Shown here piece after piece: positions 42,657-51,295 of a stretch of DNA of 64,000 nt. The position numbers were made by a program, and so were the translations under genes. The DNA is taken from positions 186,001 through 250,000 of the forward strand of contig NZ_ARXR01000001.1 in assembly GCF_015356855.1 (NCBI RefSeq), read 5' to 3'. The notes under the pieces are model-generated. The model had not been told where the DNA came from. It made no database searches and saw nothing but the letters and a program-made list of their open reading frames with translations. The stretch comes from Alloalcanivorax venustensis ISO4. GTDB taxonomy: Bacteria; Pseudomonadota; Gammaproteobacteria; Pseudomonadales; Alcanivoracaceae. Every line of letters starts with the position of its first letter. Position 1 is the stretch's first letter.

Positions 42657-43288
42657 GCGGCTGCCGCCTGTGCGGGCAACCCGGCGCCGAGCTGTTCGCC
42701 TCCGTGGAGGGGCGCCGCTATCTGCGGTGCCCGCGCTGCCACCTGACCTTCCTCGCCGCCACCCAGTTACCGGACCAGGCCGAAGAAAAAGCCCAGTACG
42801 ACCTGCACCGCAATGAACCGGACGACCCCGGCTACCGGCGTTTTCTGGACCAGTTGGGCGCGCCGCTTTGCGAGCGCCTGGACGCCGGCGCCCGGGGCCT
42901 GGATTTCGGCTGCGGCCCGGGCCCGGCCCTGGCACGCATGCTGGAAGAACGGGGCCACCCGATGCGCGTCTACGATCCGATTTACGCCCCGGACCCGGCG
43001 CCGCTGGACCAGCAATACGATTTCGTGACCTGTACCGAGGTGCTTGAACACCTGCACTGGCCGGAACGGGAGTGGCGGCGATTCGCGGAGCTGGTGAAAC
43101 CGGGGGGCTGGCTGGGGGTGATGACCCGTTTTCTGACCGACGACGGGCATTTTCCGCGCTGGCACTACCGGCGCGACCCCACCCATGTGTGTTTCTGGCA
43201 GCCGGCCACCTTCCAATGGCTGGCGCGAGAGCAGGGCTGGGAACTGGTGATGGCGAACAATCCGGTGGCGCTCTTGCGTCGACGGTAA
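42653..43288 (+). CDS. Zinc-ribbon plus SAM-dependent methyltransferase
   Basis: A 211-residue protein. The N-terminal zinc-ribbon-type cysteines are in CRLCGQPG and CPRCH. The class I SAM motif is GLDFGCGPGPALARML (about residue 86), and post-motif TCTEVLEHLHWPEREW resembles 2-polyprenyl/UbiE-like enzymes. A zinc ribbon before a methyltransferase often marks a specialised or cell-surface-modifying enzyme. The start overlaps the hydrolase stop. Confidence 0.82.
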   Translation: MSGCRLCGQPGAELFASVEGRRYLRCPRCHLTFLAATQLPDQAEEKAQYDLHRNEPDDPGYRRFLDQLGAPLCERLDAGARGLDFGCGPGPALARMLEERGHPMRVYDPIYAPDPAPLDQQYDFVTCTEVLEHLHWPEREWRRFAELVKPGGWLGVMTRFLTDDGHFPRWHYRRDPTHVCFWQPATFQWLAREQGWELVMANNPVALLRRR

Positions 43289-43313
43289 CGCCCGCTTACC
43301 GGCGGTGGCAGGC

Positions 43314-43415
43314 TCAGCCGGCCACCGCCATGGCGATCAACGCCGCCAACAGGGCCAGCGGCACGATAATAAGCAGGCCGCGCAGCAGCCGACCTTTCAG
43401 GTAGGACCAATCCAT
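43314..43415 (-). CDS. Small membrane protein, 33 residues
   Basis: MDWSYLKGRLLRGLLIIV is followed by a hydrophobic helix ending AMAVAG. A strong GGAGAGGG ribosome-binding site lies four bases before the ATG. Its organisation (aromatic N-terminus, basic patch, one membrane helix) matches the 38-residue protein at 178-294, although identity is low. Function unknown. Confidence 0.6.
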   Translation of the reverse strand: MDWSYLKGRLLRGLLIIVPLALLAALIAMAVAG

Positions 43416-43496
43416 AGTTACCCTCTCCAAGTGGGTTCGACTATAGACCGGCATTGACGCGTTCTTCATGAGGCGAACGTACTAGGCGTTCACATT

Positions 43497-44108
43497 TTAC
43501 ATTTCAGATTCCGCCAGGGTGGCGTCACGCATCCAGAATTGCATGGTCTTTTCGGTTTCCTCGCTGTCCCCCAGGTCTTTCCAGGGAAAACGGGCGGTGA
43601 GCGCCGGCTCCGGCCGGTACCCGCGCCCTCGCCAGAACGGCTCCAGCGAGCGGTAATCGGCGGGACGCCGGGGGTGCGCCGGATCACGCACCACCGCGCA
43701 GAAGGCGGTCAGTGAATAGCCGAAGTCCTGGGCGTACAGCTCGCGCAGATCGAAGAACCGGTGGCCCACGCCCTCGCCACGGTACGCCGGCAGCAGCACC
43801 GACTCGCCGAAATAGAAGACCTGCTCGGGGGGCGGGCCGTGGCGCTCGAACGGCGCCACGAATTCCGGGTCGGCGTCACTCAGGGGCAGGCCGGTGGCGG
43901 CGCCGATCAGGCGGTTGTACTCCATCGCCAGCACCACCACGCTCTGCTTGGAACGGGCGTAGCGGTCCAGATAGTCCCGTTCGTACTCCGCGGAGCCGTC
44001 GTACAGGTAAGGGTAATCGCGAAAGATACGGATACGCAGCTCCGCGAGCTCGTCCAGCCACGGCTCCACGGCAATGCCGCTCACCGGTCGAATTTCCACT
44101 GCGGACAT
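43497..44108 (-). CDS. GNAT-family N-acetyltransferase
   Basis: A 203-residue protein with an acetyl-CoA binding region around ESVLLPAYRGEGVGHRFFDLR (the Arg/Gln-x-x-Gly-x-Gly motif) and a beta-sheet core typical of GNAT folds. An ideal AAGGAGGG precedes the ATG. It lies 28 bases downstream of the TauE-like gene, so it may be co-transcribed with the FMO operon. Confidence 0.84.
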   Translation of the reverse strand: MSAVEIRPVSGIAVEPWLDELAELRIRIFRDYPYLYDGSAEYERDYLDRYARSKQSVVVLAMEYNRLIGAATGLPLSDADPEFVAPFERHGPPPEQVFYFGESVLLPAYRGEGVGHRFFDLRELYAQDFGYSLTAFCAVVRDPAHPRRPADYRSLEPFWRGRGYRPEPALTARFPWKDLGDSEETEKTMQFWMRDATLAESEM

Positions 44109-44136
44109 GGCGCCCTCCTTGTTGCTGCCTTAAATC

Positions 44137-44877
44137 CTAGAACACCAAGGCCAGCCCGGCCAGCAACAACACACTGAACAGCACCTGACGGAAGCGATGC
44201 TCGTCGACGCGGTGATGCAGAATCTCACCCAGCACGATGCCCGCCAGCACCACCGGCGCCAGCGCGGCAAGCTGTGGCCACACCGGCTGCAGCGCCCCCT
44301 GGGCGGCATACCCCAGGGTCAGCAGACCGTTGAGCGTGAACCAGACCATGATCAGGGTGGCCCGGAAACGGCTTTTGTCCAGGGTCACGCCGCTCAGCGC
44401 GTACACCAGCAAGGGCCCGCCGGACGCATACAAACCATGGGTGACCCCGGCCAGCAGCATCCACACCCGGCCCCAGCCGGCGCCGTGGGGCCGGGCCGGC
44501 GCGGGCCCGTGGCGCAGGCGCCAGAGCTCGCGGACACTGAACACCGCGATCAGCACACCGAACAGGGTTTGCAGCAGCGTCTGCCCCAGCCAGGGCCGCG
44601 CCAGATAACCGGCCAGGGTGCCCGCCGCCATCAACGGCAGAATGCCCCGTAACAACAGGCGCCAGTGCACCAGCCGCCGGTAGCGTAGCGACAGGTAGCC
44701 GCTGAGCAACAGGTTCAACGGCACCAGCACCGGCATCAGCGTATCCAGCGGCAATACCAGCGCCCCCAGGGACAAGGCGATGACGATGGAGCCGAAGCCG
44801 GTCATCGCCTCGGTGGTGTAAGCCAGCAGTACGAACAGGCCCAGCAACACCCACGGAGACAGCAACGGTTCCAGCAT
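44137..44877 (-). CDS. TauE/SafE-family membrane transporter
   Basis: A 246-residue protein with about seven or eight membrane helices. The N-terminal EAMTGFGSIVIALSLGALVLPL and the inner helix GVTHGLYASGGPLLVYALSG are typical of TauE/SafE exporters of sulfur-containing or organic anions. Its ATG directly follows the upstream SDR's stop (TGAATG). It is the last of the five-gene FMO/BASS operon. Confidence 0.85.
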   Translation of the reverse strand: MLEPLLSPWVLLGLFVLLAYTTEAMTGFGSIVIALSLGALVLPLDTLMPVLVPLNLLLSGYLSLRYRRLVHWRLLLRGILPLMAAGTLAGYLARPWLGQTLLQTLFGVLIAVFSVRELWRLRHGPAPARPHGAGWGRVWMLLAGVTHGLYASGGPLLVYALSGVTLDKSRFRATLIMVWFTLNGLLTLGYAAQGALQPVWPQLAALAPVVLAGIVLGEILHHRVDEHRFRQVLFSVLLLAGLALVF

Positions 44878-45678
44878 TCAGGATTCCAGTTCCACGGCGA
44901 AGCGGCGCCGCATCAGACGATGATAGGTATTCGGCGCCAGGCGCCACAACAAGCTGGCAAACACCGTGAAGCTGTCCGGGAACAGCCGCTTTTCGCCCCG
45001 CGTCAGCGCCTTCAGAATCCGCTCGGCCATCCAGTCGGCGCTGCGCACCTTGCCCACCGACGAGCGGGCGTGGGCGGCGGGCTTGCCGTCGAAGCCGAGC
45101 GCATTGGTTTCGATCGGCGTGGCCAGAAAGCTGGGGTACACCATCAGCACGCGGATGCCCTGGTCCGCCACCTCGCCGCGCAGCACTTCGAAAAACTGAG
45201 TAAGCGCCGCCTTGGCACTGCAGTAGCCGGCACGGCCCAGCACCGGCATCCAGCCGGCCATGGAGCCGATATTGACCACGCAGCCGCCACTCGCGCGCAG
45301 CAACGGCAGACAACCCAGGGTCAGCGCCACCGGCGCCTCCCAATCCACCGCCATGACCTGGCGGAACACTTTCATGTCGGTGCGCGCCGCCGGCGAGCGG
45401 TGGGTGATGCCGGCGTTGTTGATCAGCACATCCAGCCGGCCACCGGCGGTCACGGCGTCGATCAAGCGGTCCAGGGCCGGGCCATCGGTGAGATCCAGGG
45501 CGAAGTGGCGCACCCGGGGCGCGTCTTCGGCGGCCAGTTCGGCGTGCTTTTCCGCCAGGGCATCCGCGTCCCGGTCCACCAGAATCACGCTGTGGCCGCG
45601 CGCGAACGCCGCCCTGGCCAGCGACCAGCCCAGGCCGGACGCGGCGCCGGTAACCAGCGTCGTGGTCGGCGTGGTCAT
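44878..45678 (-). CDS. SDR-family oxidoreductase
   Basis: A 266-residue short-chain dehydrogenase. The cofactor loop is TGAASGLGWSLARAA, DRDAD suggests NAD preference, and NNAGIT, VNIGSMAGW and YCSAKAALTQFF are present. The C-terminal tail is long (LMRRRFAVELES). It overlaps the upstream epimerase gene by four bases. It is part of the FMO operon and may oxidise an alcohol made or released in that pathway. Confidence 0.87.
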   Translation of the reverse strand: MTTPTTTLVTGAASGLGWSLARAAFARGHSVILVDRDADALAEKHAELAAEDAPRVRHFALDLTDGPALDRLIDAVTAGGRLDVLINNAGITHRSPAARTDMKVFRQVMAVDWEAPVALTLGCLPLLRASGGCVVNIGSMAGWMPVLGRAGYCSAKAALTQFFEVLRGEVADQGIRVLMVYPSFLATPIETNALGFDGKPAAHARSSVGKVRSADWMAERILKALTRGEKRLFPDSFTVFASLLWRLAPNTYHRLMRRRFAVELES

Positions 45679-46610
45679 AATTGCCCCCTGGTTCGCGCCG
45701 CGTCAACGAACAGGCGGAACGCCTGCTCGGAGGTCTTTTCCGGTCGGTAACCGAACTCCTCTTTTAAGCGCCGGTTGCTGAGCACCGGCCGGTAGCGGAG
45801 AAAATTCAGCTTGTCCGGCGTGTGCGGCGTCAGCCCCAGGCGGTGGCCCAGCCACAGGGCAGCGCGCAACAGGCCGGCCGGCAGCACCAACACCGGCTTA
45901 TCGAGAATCGCCGCCACCTGGCGCACGCCCAACGCGCCGTCGCCGGCCAGGTTGTAGACGCCCTCGGCGCCGGTCTCCACACCGCGCGCGATGGCGCCCA
46001 CCACATCCCGGTCCCAGATGAATACGAACGGTGAATCGGAACCGGCGATGGCGAGGATCCGTTTGCGCTCGAACAACGCGGTGATCTGATTGCGGGTGCC
46101 CTCGCCGAGCACGGTACCGGGGCGCAGGATCAGCTGCCGCAACGCCGGATGACGTTGCCGGTAGTCCGCCAGCATCTCCTCCACCAGGCGCTTGTGGTCG
46201 GAATAGGCGAATTCCGGATTGCCGCGCAGTGGGTCCTGCTCATCCAGCCAGGGCGGGTTATCCGAGTGGTAGCCGTAGGCAGCCCCGGAGCTGGTGACAA
46301 TAAGCTGCCCGACCCCGGCGCCGAGACAGGCGTCGAGCACATTGCGGGTGCCGTTCACGTCGATGTCGTAATCCCGCGCCCGGTCGCCGGAGTCCTCCAG
46401 CACGGCGGCCAGGTGGACCACGGTGTCGATGCGCTGCTCGCGCAGCAGCTCGCCCAGTGCGGGGTCGCGGATATCCCCTTCCCGGCATTCAAACGGCAGC
46501 CCCGGCGGCACCCGCACATCCAGCCCCAGCACGGTGTGGCCCTCGGCCAGCCGCTCGCCGAGCAGGCGCCCGATATAACCGCCGGCGCCGGTGATCAGTA
46601 CCCGGCTCAT
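45675..46610 (-). CDS. NAD-dependent epimerase/dehydratase family protein
   Basis: A 311-residue extended SDR. The Rossmann motif is TGAGGYIGRLLGERL. The acid after the second strand (GLDVRVPPG) indicates NAD, and the catalytic YSDHKRLVE matches YxxxK. A Ser/Thr-containing TSSGAAYGYH segment is also present. It is coupled by overlap to the BASS and SDR genes. In this context a hydroxy-acyl or sterol-like substrate is as likely as a nucleotide sugar. Confidence 0.85.
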   Translation of the reverse strand: MSRVLITGAGGYIGRLLGERLAEGHTVLGLDVRVPPGLPFECREGDIRDPALGELLREQRIDTVVHLAAVLEDSGDRARDYDIDVNGTRNVLDACLGAGVGQLIVTSSGAAYGYHSDNPPWLDEQDPLRGNPEFAYSDHKRLVEEMLADYRQRHPALRQLILRPGTVLGEGTRNQITALFERKRILAIAGSDSPFVFIWDRDVVGAIARGVETGAEGVYNLAGDGALGVRQVAAILDKPVLVLPAGLLRAALWLGHRLGLTPHTPDKLNFLRYRPVLSNRRLKEEFGYRPEKTSEQAFRLFVDAARTRGQL

Positions 46611-47518
46611 ACGCCCTCCTTGGCCACCGGCTCGGCGGAACGCGACCAGATCAGCGCCAGCGCCAGGCCGCTGACCAGATGCCAGACGCCCCAGAAGCCG
46701 GCGATCAGAATCATGCCCGCGGCCTGCGGGAAGAAGGTGAACAGAATCGCCAGCCCGAGACCGGAGTTCTGGATGCCCACCTCCATGGTGACTGCGCGCC
46801 GGTCGGCACGGTTAAGGCCCACCAGCAGCCCGGCCAGGGCGCCGACGCCCAGTGCCAGGGCGTTCTGGCCGATCACCAGCGCCACGATACGGTCCGCGTT
46901 TTCCAGGAACACATCCATGTTCTTACCGAACGCCAGGCCCACGAAGGCGAACAGCACCAGCAGCGTGATCACGCGCATGGGCTTCTGGGCACGCTCGGCG
47001 AAGCGTGGAAAGTGGCGGCCGGCCAGCATGCCCAGCACCAGGGGCAACGCCAGCACCAGCGCCACCAGCAGCAGGATGTTCCAGGGGTCGAGCGCGATCT
47101 CGGTGACCATCGCCCGGGTGTTGGGGTTCAGCCAGCCGTAGAGCGCGAAATTCAGCGGCGTGAGCACGGTGGCGGCCAGGCTGGACACCGCCGTCATGCT
47201 GACGGACACCGCCACATTGGCCCGCGCCAGCCAGGTCATGATGTTGGAAAAGGTGCCGCCCGGGCAGGAGGCCACCAGGATCATGCCCAGCGCCAGCTCC
47301 GGCTCCACGTCGAGAAACCAGGTGATCACGCAGGTCAGCGCCGGCAGCAATACGAACTGCGCCAGCAGCCCCGCCGCCGGCGCTTCCGGCATACGCAGCA
47401 CGCGCCGGAAATCCTCGCCACGCAGGGTCAGGGAAACCCCGAACATCATCAGAGCGAGGATCACATTGAGCACGACCAGACTGCCGGTGCTGAAATCAAT
47501 CGGGTTATCGGGGGACAT
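46607..47518 (-). CDS. Bile acid:sodium symporter (BASS) family transporter
   Basis: A 303-residue membrane protein with about nine or ten helices. Family segments are LVASCPGGTFSNIMTWLARANVAVSVSMTAVSS and VTMEVGIQNSGLGLAIL, which hold the crossover helices and sodium-binding residues. It opens with a 17-residue polar stretch. It lies 14 bases after the FMO gene and overlaps the epimerase gene by four, so it is in the same operon. Possible role: import of a carboxylate or steroid-like substrate used by the FMO and SDRs. Confidence 0.87.
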   Translation of the reverse strand: MSPDNPIDFSTGSLVVLNVILALMMFGVSLTLRGEDFRRVLRMPEAPAAGLLAQFVLLPALTCVITWFLDVEPELALGMILVASCPGGTFSNIMTWLARANVAVSVSMTAVSSLAATVLTPLNFALYGWLNPNTRAMVTEIALDPWNILLLVALVLALPLVLGMLAGRHFPRFAERAQKPMRVITLLVLFAFVGLAFGKNMDVFLENADRIVALVIGQNALALGVGALAGLLVGLNRADRRAVTMEVGIQNSGLGLAILFTFFPQAAGMILIAGFWGVWHLVSGLALALIWSRSAEPVAKEGV

Positions 47519-47532
47519 ACGTCGCCTCCTGG

Positions 47533-48819
47533 TTATTGTTCTTGCAGTGCCCGGCGCTGACGGGCCACTTCGGCCCGGTAGCTGTCCTTGTGCACGTAAT
47601 AGGCCATGCGCGACAGCTTCAGATAACGATAGCCGCCGTCCAGGGATTCCCCGGCGCGCTCGCGCTTGGTGTTCTCCAGGCGCGCGGCGGCGGCATGGCC
47701 CTCGGCGCGGCGCTTGAGATACAGCGCCACCAGCTCGGCCTGTTCGTTGCGGCCCTCCCAGCCCAGACCGGCGGCCTCGATCATGCCCATCATGAACAGG
47801 TTGTCGTAGTGCGGGTGGAACACGTTCAGATACAGGCGCGGCGCGTCGCCCTGCCAGTTGAGCAGGTCGCTGTCGATAAAGGGGTAATCCAGCTTGTAGC
47901 CGGTGGCGAGCAGGATCAGGTCGTAGTCGGCGCGGCCGCCGTCGGTGAAGGTGACGGTGCGGCCCTGCATGTCGGCGATGTCGGTGCGCGGGGTGATGTC
48001 GCCGTGGCCGAGGTGATGCAGCACCAGGGAGTTGATCACCGGGTGCGCCTCGTACAGCCGGTAGTCCGGGTCCGGCAGGCCGTAGTCGCTGGGTCGGCCG
48101 ATGATCATGCGGATCAGCCGGGCGTCCAGCCACTGCTTCAGGCGGCGCGGCAGCTTGATCTTGCCGCCGATGGAATCCGATGGCCGGCCGCCGATGAACT
48201 TGGGCAGGAAGTAGTAACCCCGGCGCACCGACAGATCCACGCTGTTCGCCTGGTGCACCGCGTCCACCGCCATGTCGCAGGCGGAGTTGCCGCAGCCGAC
48301 GATCAGCACCCGCTTGTCGCGGAACAGGGACGGGTCGCGGTACTCCCGGGCGTGCCGTATCTCGCCGTCGAAGTGGCCGGGCAGCGCCGGCAGGTTCGGG
48401 GTATGCAGGGTGCCGCTGGCGATCAGCACGCCGTCGAACCAGCGGCTGCTCTGCTCGCCGTCCCGTTCCACGGTGACGCGCCAGCCCTCGCCTTCCGGCG
48501 TCACCGACAGCACCCGGGTGTTGAACCGGTAATGCTCGTAGAGACCGAAATGCCGGGCGTAATCCTGAAAGTAGCGCTTCAGCTCCGCGTGATGCGGGTA
48601 GGTGGCCACCCGCTCGTCCATGGGGAATTCGCGGAACTCGGTCATCCGCTTCGAGGAGATCAGATGCGCGGTTTCGTACATGGTGCTGTGGGGGTTATCG
48701 ATGTCCCACAAACCGCCCACGTCGCCGTTCAACTCATAGCCGACGAAGGGCAGACCCTGTTTACTGAGGTTTCTTGCCGTGGCCAGGCCCATGGGGCCGG
48801 CGCCGATCACTGCGTACAT
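47533..48819 (-). CDS. Flavin-containing monooxygenase
   Basis: A 428-residue FAD/NADPH enzyme. The FAD loop is IGAGPMGLATARNL (residues 4-17), the FMO signature FDGEIRHAREY matches FxGxxxHxxxY, the NADPH loop is VLIVGCGNSACDMAVD, and LLATGYKLDYPF is present. It is shorter than AlmA-type Baeyer-Villiger alkane enzymes. It is the first gene of the five-gene operon and faces an AraC gene across a region with two palindromes. Confidence 0.88.
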   Translation of the reverse strand: MYAVIGAGPMGLATARNLSKQGLPFVGYELNGDVGGLWDIDNPHSTMYETAHLISSKRMTEFREFPMDERVATYPHHAELKRYFQDYARHFGLYEHYRFNTRVLSVTPEGEGWRVTVERDGEQSSRWFDGVLIASGTLHTPNLPALPGHFDGEIRHAREYRDPSLFRDKRVLIVGCGNSACDMAVDAVHQANSVDLSVRRGYYFLPKFIGGRPSDSIGGKIKLPRRLKQWLDARLIRMIIGRPSDYGLPDPDYRLYEAHPVINSLVLHHLGHGDITPRTDIADMQGRTVTFTDGGRADYDLILLATGYKLDYPFIDSDLLNWQGDAPRLYLNVFHPHYDNLFMMGMIEAAGLGWEGRNEQAELVALYLKRRAEGHAAAARLENTKRERAGESLDGGYRYLKLSRMAYYVHKDSYRAEVARQRRALQEQ

Positions 48820-48875
48820 GGGTAACGCCTTTTTTTGTGGCCTCCGTCCTTGGCGGCCACCCTGCGGGCCGCCTC

Positions 48876-48910
48876 TGACGAGGCGTCAAAAATCGTTCCA
48901 GACGATTTTT
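48876..48910. promoter_or_regulatory. Two adjacent palindromes in the FMO/AraC divergent promoter
   Basis: TGACG-AGG-CGTCA (48876-48888) directly abuts AAAAATCGT-TCCAG-ACGATTTTT (48888-48910). Both are perfect inverted repeats inside the 202-base control region. The second could also act as a terminator because of its T-run. Operator function for the AraC protein is inferred from position. Confidence 0.5.
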
Positions 48911-49021
48911 TGTTATTGTTTCAGACTTGTTTATAAGCCTAGCCCGCCGGCGTTTGCCGGACATGGCGGATTCGCGACGGGAATACGGTTAATTCAGGAC
49001 CTCTCCATCCAGGACTTTTCC

Positions 49022-49993
49022 ATGAGCCACAGCCCCACCGTCACGGTGCACTTCTCGCAAGCCATCATGCAGGCCGCCCAGCGCCTGGGGCTGGCGCTGC
49101 CCGGCGACCTGGTGGCACGCCTGGACCGCCGCGAGCGGGTCGACCTGGCCAGCCAGGACCGGCTCTGGGAAGCGTTCTGCGAGGGCGCCGGCGACCCGCT
49201 GGTGGGCGTGGATCTGGGCCTGGCGCTGCAGGTCGGGCACCTGGATACCGCCGGCATGATTCTGATGAGTTGCGAGACGCTGGACGAGGCGGTGGAATCG
49301 CTGATCGATTACCACCCGATCGTCGGCGAGGGCGGCGCCTTTCAGGTAGCGCGCGGCCCGCGCTTCTGCGAGGTGCGCTATGAGCCGGTCTACCGGACAC
49401 GGCGCACCACGCGGGTGGAAGCGGTCATGGCCAGCCTGATTCATCTGACCCGGTGGAGCACCGGCGATGCCTTCCGCCCGGACCACCTGACGTTCCGCCA
49501 CGCTGCCCAGGCTCAACCCCAGCGGTACCAGGACAAACTGGGGCTGCCGGTGCATTTCAACCGCGCCGACAACGCCCTGGTGTTCGCCAGCGATCAACTG
49601 GCTCTGCCGTTGATCCACGCCAACCCGGCCCTGTGCCGCCACCTGCGCGGCCTGGCCGACGAGCTGCTGGCGCGCCTGGACAGCCAGTCCCTGGGCGCCC
49701 GCGTCAGCACCCTGATCCGCGATCACCCACGCTGGGGCAAGGAGCGCATCGCCGGGGAACTGGGCATGAGCGGGCGCCATCTGATCCGCAAGCTGGCGGA
49801 CGAAGGCACCAGCTTCAAGCTGTTGCGGGATACCTTACTGCAGGATCTGGCCGAACAGGCCCTGGCGAACGGCGCCCGCACCGGCCGGATCGCGGAGGAT
49901 CTGGGTTTTTCCGATGAGAGCGCCTTCGCCAAGGCGTTCAAACGCTGGACCGGCAGGACGCCGGCCCGCTTCCGGGAGGCCCCGCCGGATTAG
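49022..49993 (+). CDS. AraC-family regulator (OruR type)
   Basis: A 323-residue protein with an N-terminal PF12625-like effector domain (LDTAGMILMSCETLDEAVESL) and a C-terminal double helix-turn-helix ending RIAEDLGFSDESAFAKAFKRWTGRTPARF. The start was set at MSHSPTVTVHF with AGGA upstream. It is divergent from the FMO operon, which it probably activates. Its stop overlaps the metY stop by four bases. Confidence 0.88.
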   Translation: MSHSPTVTVHFSQAIMQAAQRLGLALPGDLVARLDRRERVDLASQDRLWEAFCEGAGDPLVGVDLGLALQVGHLDTAGMILMSCETLDEAVESLIDYHPIVGEGGAFQVARGPRFCEVRYEPVYRTRRTTRVEAVMASLIHLTRWSTGDAFRPDHLTFRHAAQAQPQRYQDKLGLPVHFNRADNALVFASDQLALPLIHANPALCRHLRGLADELLARLDSQSLGARVSTLIRDHPRWGKERIAGELGMSGRHLIRKLADEGTSFKLLRDTLLQDLAEQALANGARTGRIAEDLGFSDESAFAKAFKRWTGRTPARFREAPPD

Positions 49994-51261
49994 ACGGCGG
50001 CCAGCGCCTGCTCGATGTCGGCGAGGATGTCGTCGATGTGCTCGATGCCCACGGACAGACGCACCAGGTCGGCACTGACGCCGGCGGTCTTGAGCTCCGC
50101 CTCGTCCAGCTGACGGTGGGTAGTGGTGGCCGGGTGGCAGGCCAGTGATTTGGCGTCGCCGATGTTCACCAGACGTTTGATCATCAACAGCGCATCGATG
50201 AAGCGGGCGCCGGCATCGCGGCCGCCTTCAATGCCGAAGCTGAGAATCGACGCGGGCACGCCGCCGTCCATGTAGCGCTGCGCCAGTTGATAGTCCTGGT
50301 CGCTGTCCAGGCCGGCGAAGTTCACCCAGGCCACTTTCTTGTGATCCCGCAGGTAGCGGGCCACCGCCAGACCGTTCTCGCAATGCCGCTCCATGCGCAG
50401 GCTCAGGGTCTCGATGCCCTGAAGAATCAGAAAGGCGTTCATCGGCGACAACGCCGCGCCCATATTGCGCAGCGGCACCACCCGGGCACGGCCGATAAAC
50501 GCCGCCTCGCCCATGGCTTCGGAATAGATCACGCCGTGATAGCTGGGGTCCGGCTCGTTGAATTGCGGGAAGCGCGGGTTGTCCTTCCACGGGAAACGCC
50601 CGGAATCGACGATGGCGCCGCCCACGGTGGTGCCGTGGCCGCCCATGTACTTGGTCAGGGAATGCACCACGATGTCCGCGCCGTGCTCGAACGGCCGGCA
50701 CAGTGCCGGCGTGGCCACGGTGTTGTCGACGATCAGCGGCACCCCGGCGTCGTGGGCCACCTTGGCCAGCGCCGCCAGGTCGACGATGTTGCCGGCCGGG
50801 TTGCCGATCGACTCGCAGAACACCGCTTTGGTGCGCTCGTCGATGGCCGCGGCCATGGCCGCCGTATCGCGGCCGTCCGCCATGCGCACGTCGATGCCCA
50901 TGGTCGGCAGGGTGTGGGCGAACAGGTTGTAGGTGCCGCCGTAGAGCTGGCTCACCGAGACGATGTTGTCGCCGGCGCGGGCCAGGGTCTGGATCGCCGC
51001 GGTGGTGGCGGCCATGCCCGAGGCCATCGCCAGGGCGCCGATGCCGCCTTCCAGTTGGGCGACGCGCTCTTCGAGCACCGCGTTGGTCGGGTTCATGATG
51101 CGCGTGTAGATGTTGCCCGGCACTTTCAGGTCGAACAGGTCCGCGCCGTGCTGGGTGTCATCGAAGTAGTAGCTGGTGGTCTGGTAGATCGGCACCGCCA
51201 CGGAGTGGGTTTCCGGATCACCGGCGAACCCGCCGTGAATCGCTATGGTCTCTTTTTTCAT
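49990..51261 (-). CDS. metY: O-acetylhomoserine sulfhydrylase (MetY)
   Basis: A 423-residue PLP enzyme that makes homocysteine from O-acetylhomoserine and sulfide. It opens KKETIAIHGGFAGDPETHSVAVPIYQTTSYYFDD. YTRIMNPTNAVLEERVA and SVSQLYGGTYNLF are present, and the PLP Lys is in VHSLTKYMGGHGTTVGG. The C-terminus includes SLACHPATTTHRQLDEAE and LSVGIEHIDDILADIEQAL. Full length for the family. It stands alone, with its own long leader ahead of the crotonase gene. Confidence 0.95.
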   Translation of the reverse strand: MKKETIAIHGGFAGDPETHSVAVPIYQTTSYYFDDTQHGADLFDLKVPGNIYTRIMNPTNAVLEERVAQLEGGIGALAMASGMAATTAAIQTLARAGDNIVSVSQLYGGTYNLFAHTLPTMGIDVRMADGRDTAAMAAAIDERTKAVFCESIGNPAGNIVDLAALAKVAHDAGVPLIVDNTVATPALCRPFEHGADIVVHSLTKYMGGHGTTVGGAIVDSGRFPWKDNPRFPQFNEPDPSYHGVIYSEAMGEAAFIGRARVVPLRNMGAALSPMNAFLILQGIETLSLRMERHCENGLAVARYLRDHKKVAWVNFAGLDSDQDYQLAQRYMDGGVPASILSFGIEGGRDAGARFIDALLMIKRLVNIGDAKSLACHPATTTHRQLDEAELKTAGVSADLVRLSVGIEHIDDILADIEQALAAV

Positions 51262-51295
51262 GGTGTCCTCGCTGGGTCTTCGATTTTTTAGCGGG

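Noticed and set aside
47533-48819. Reading the FMO as the long-chain alkane monooxygenase AlmA
   Set aside because: 428 residues is short for AlmA-type Baeyer-Villiger enzymes and the FMO-type signature FxGxxxHxxxY fits a general FMO; no alkane genes adjoin it.
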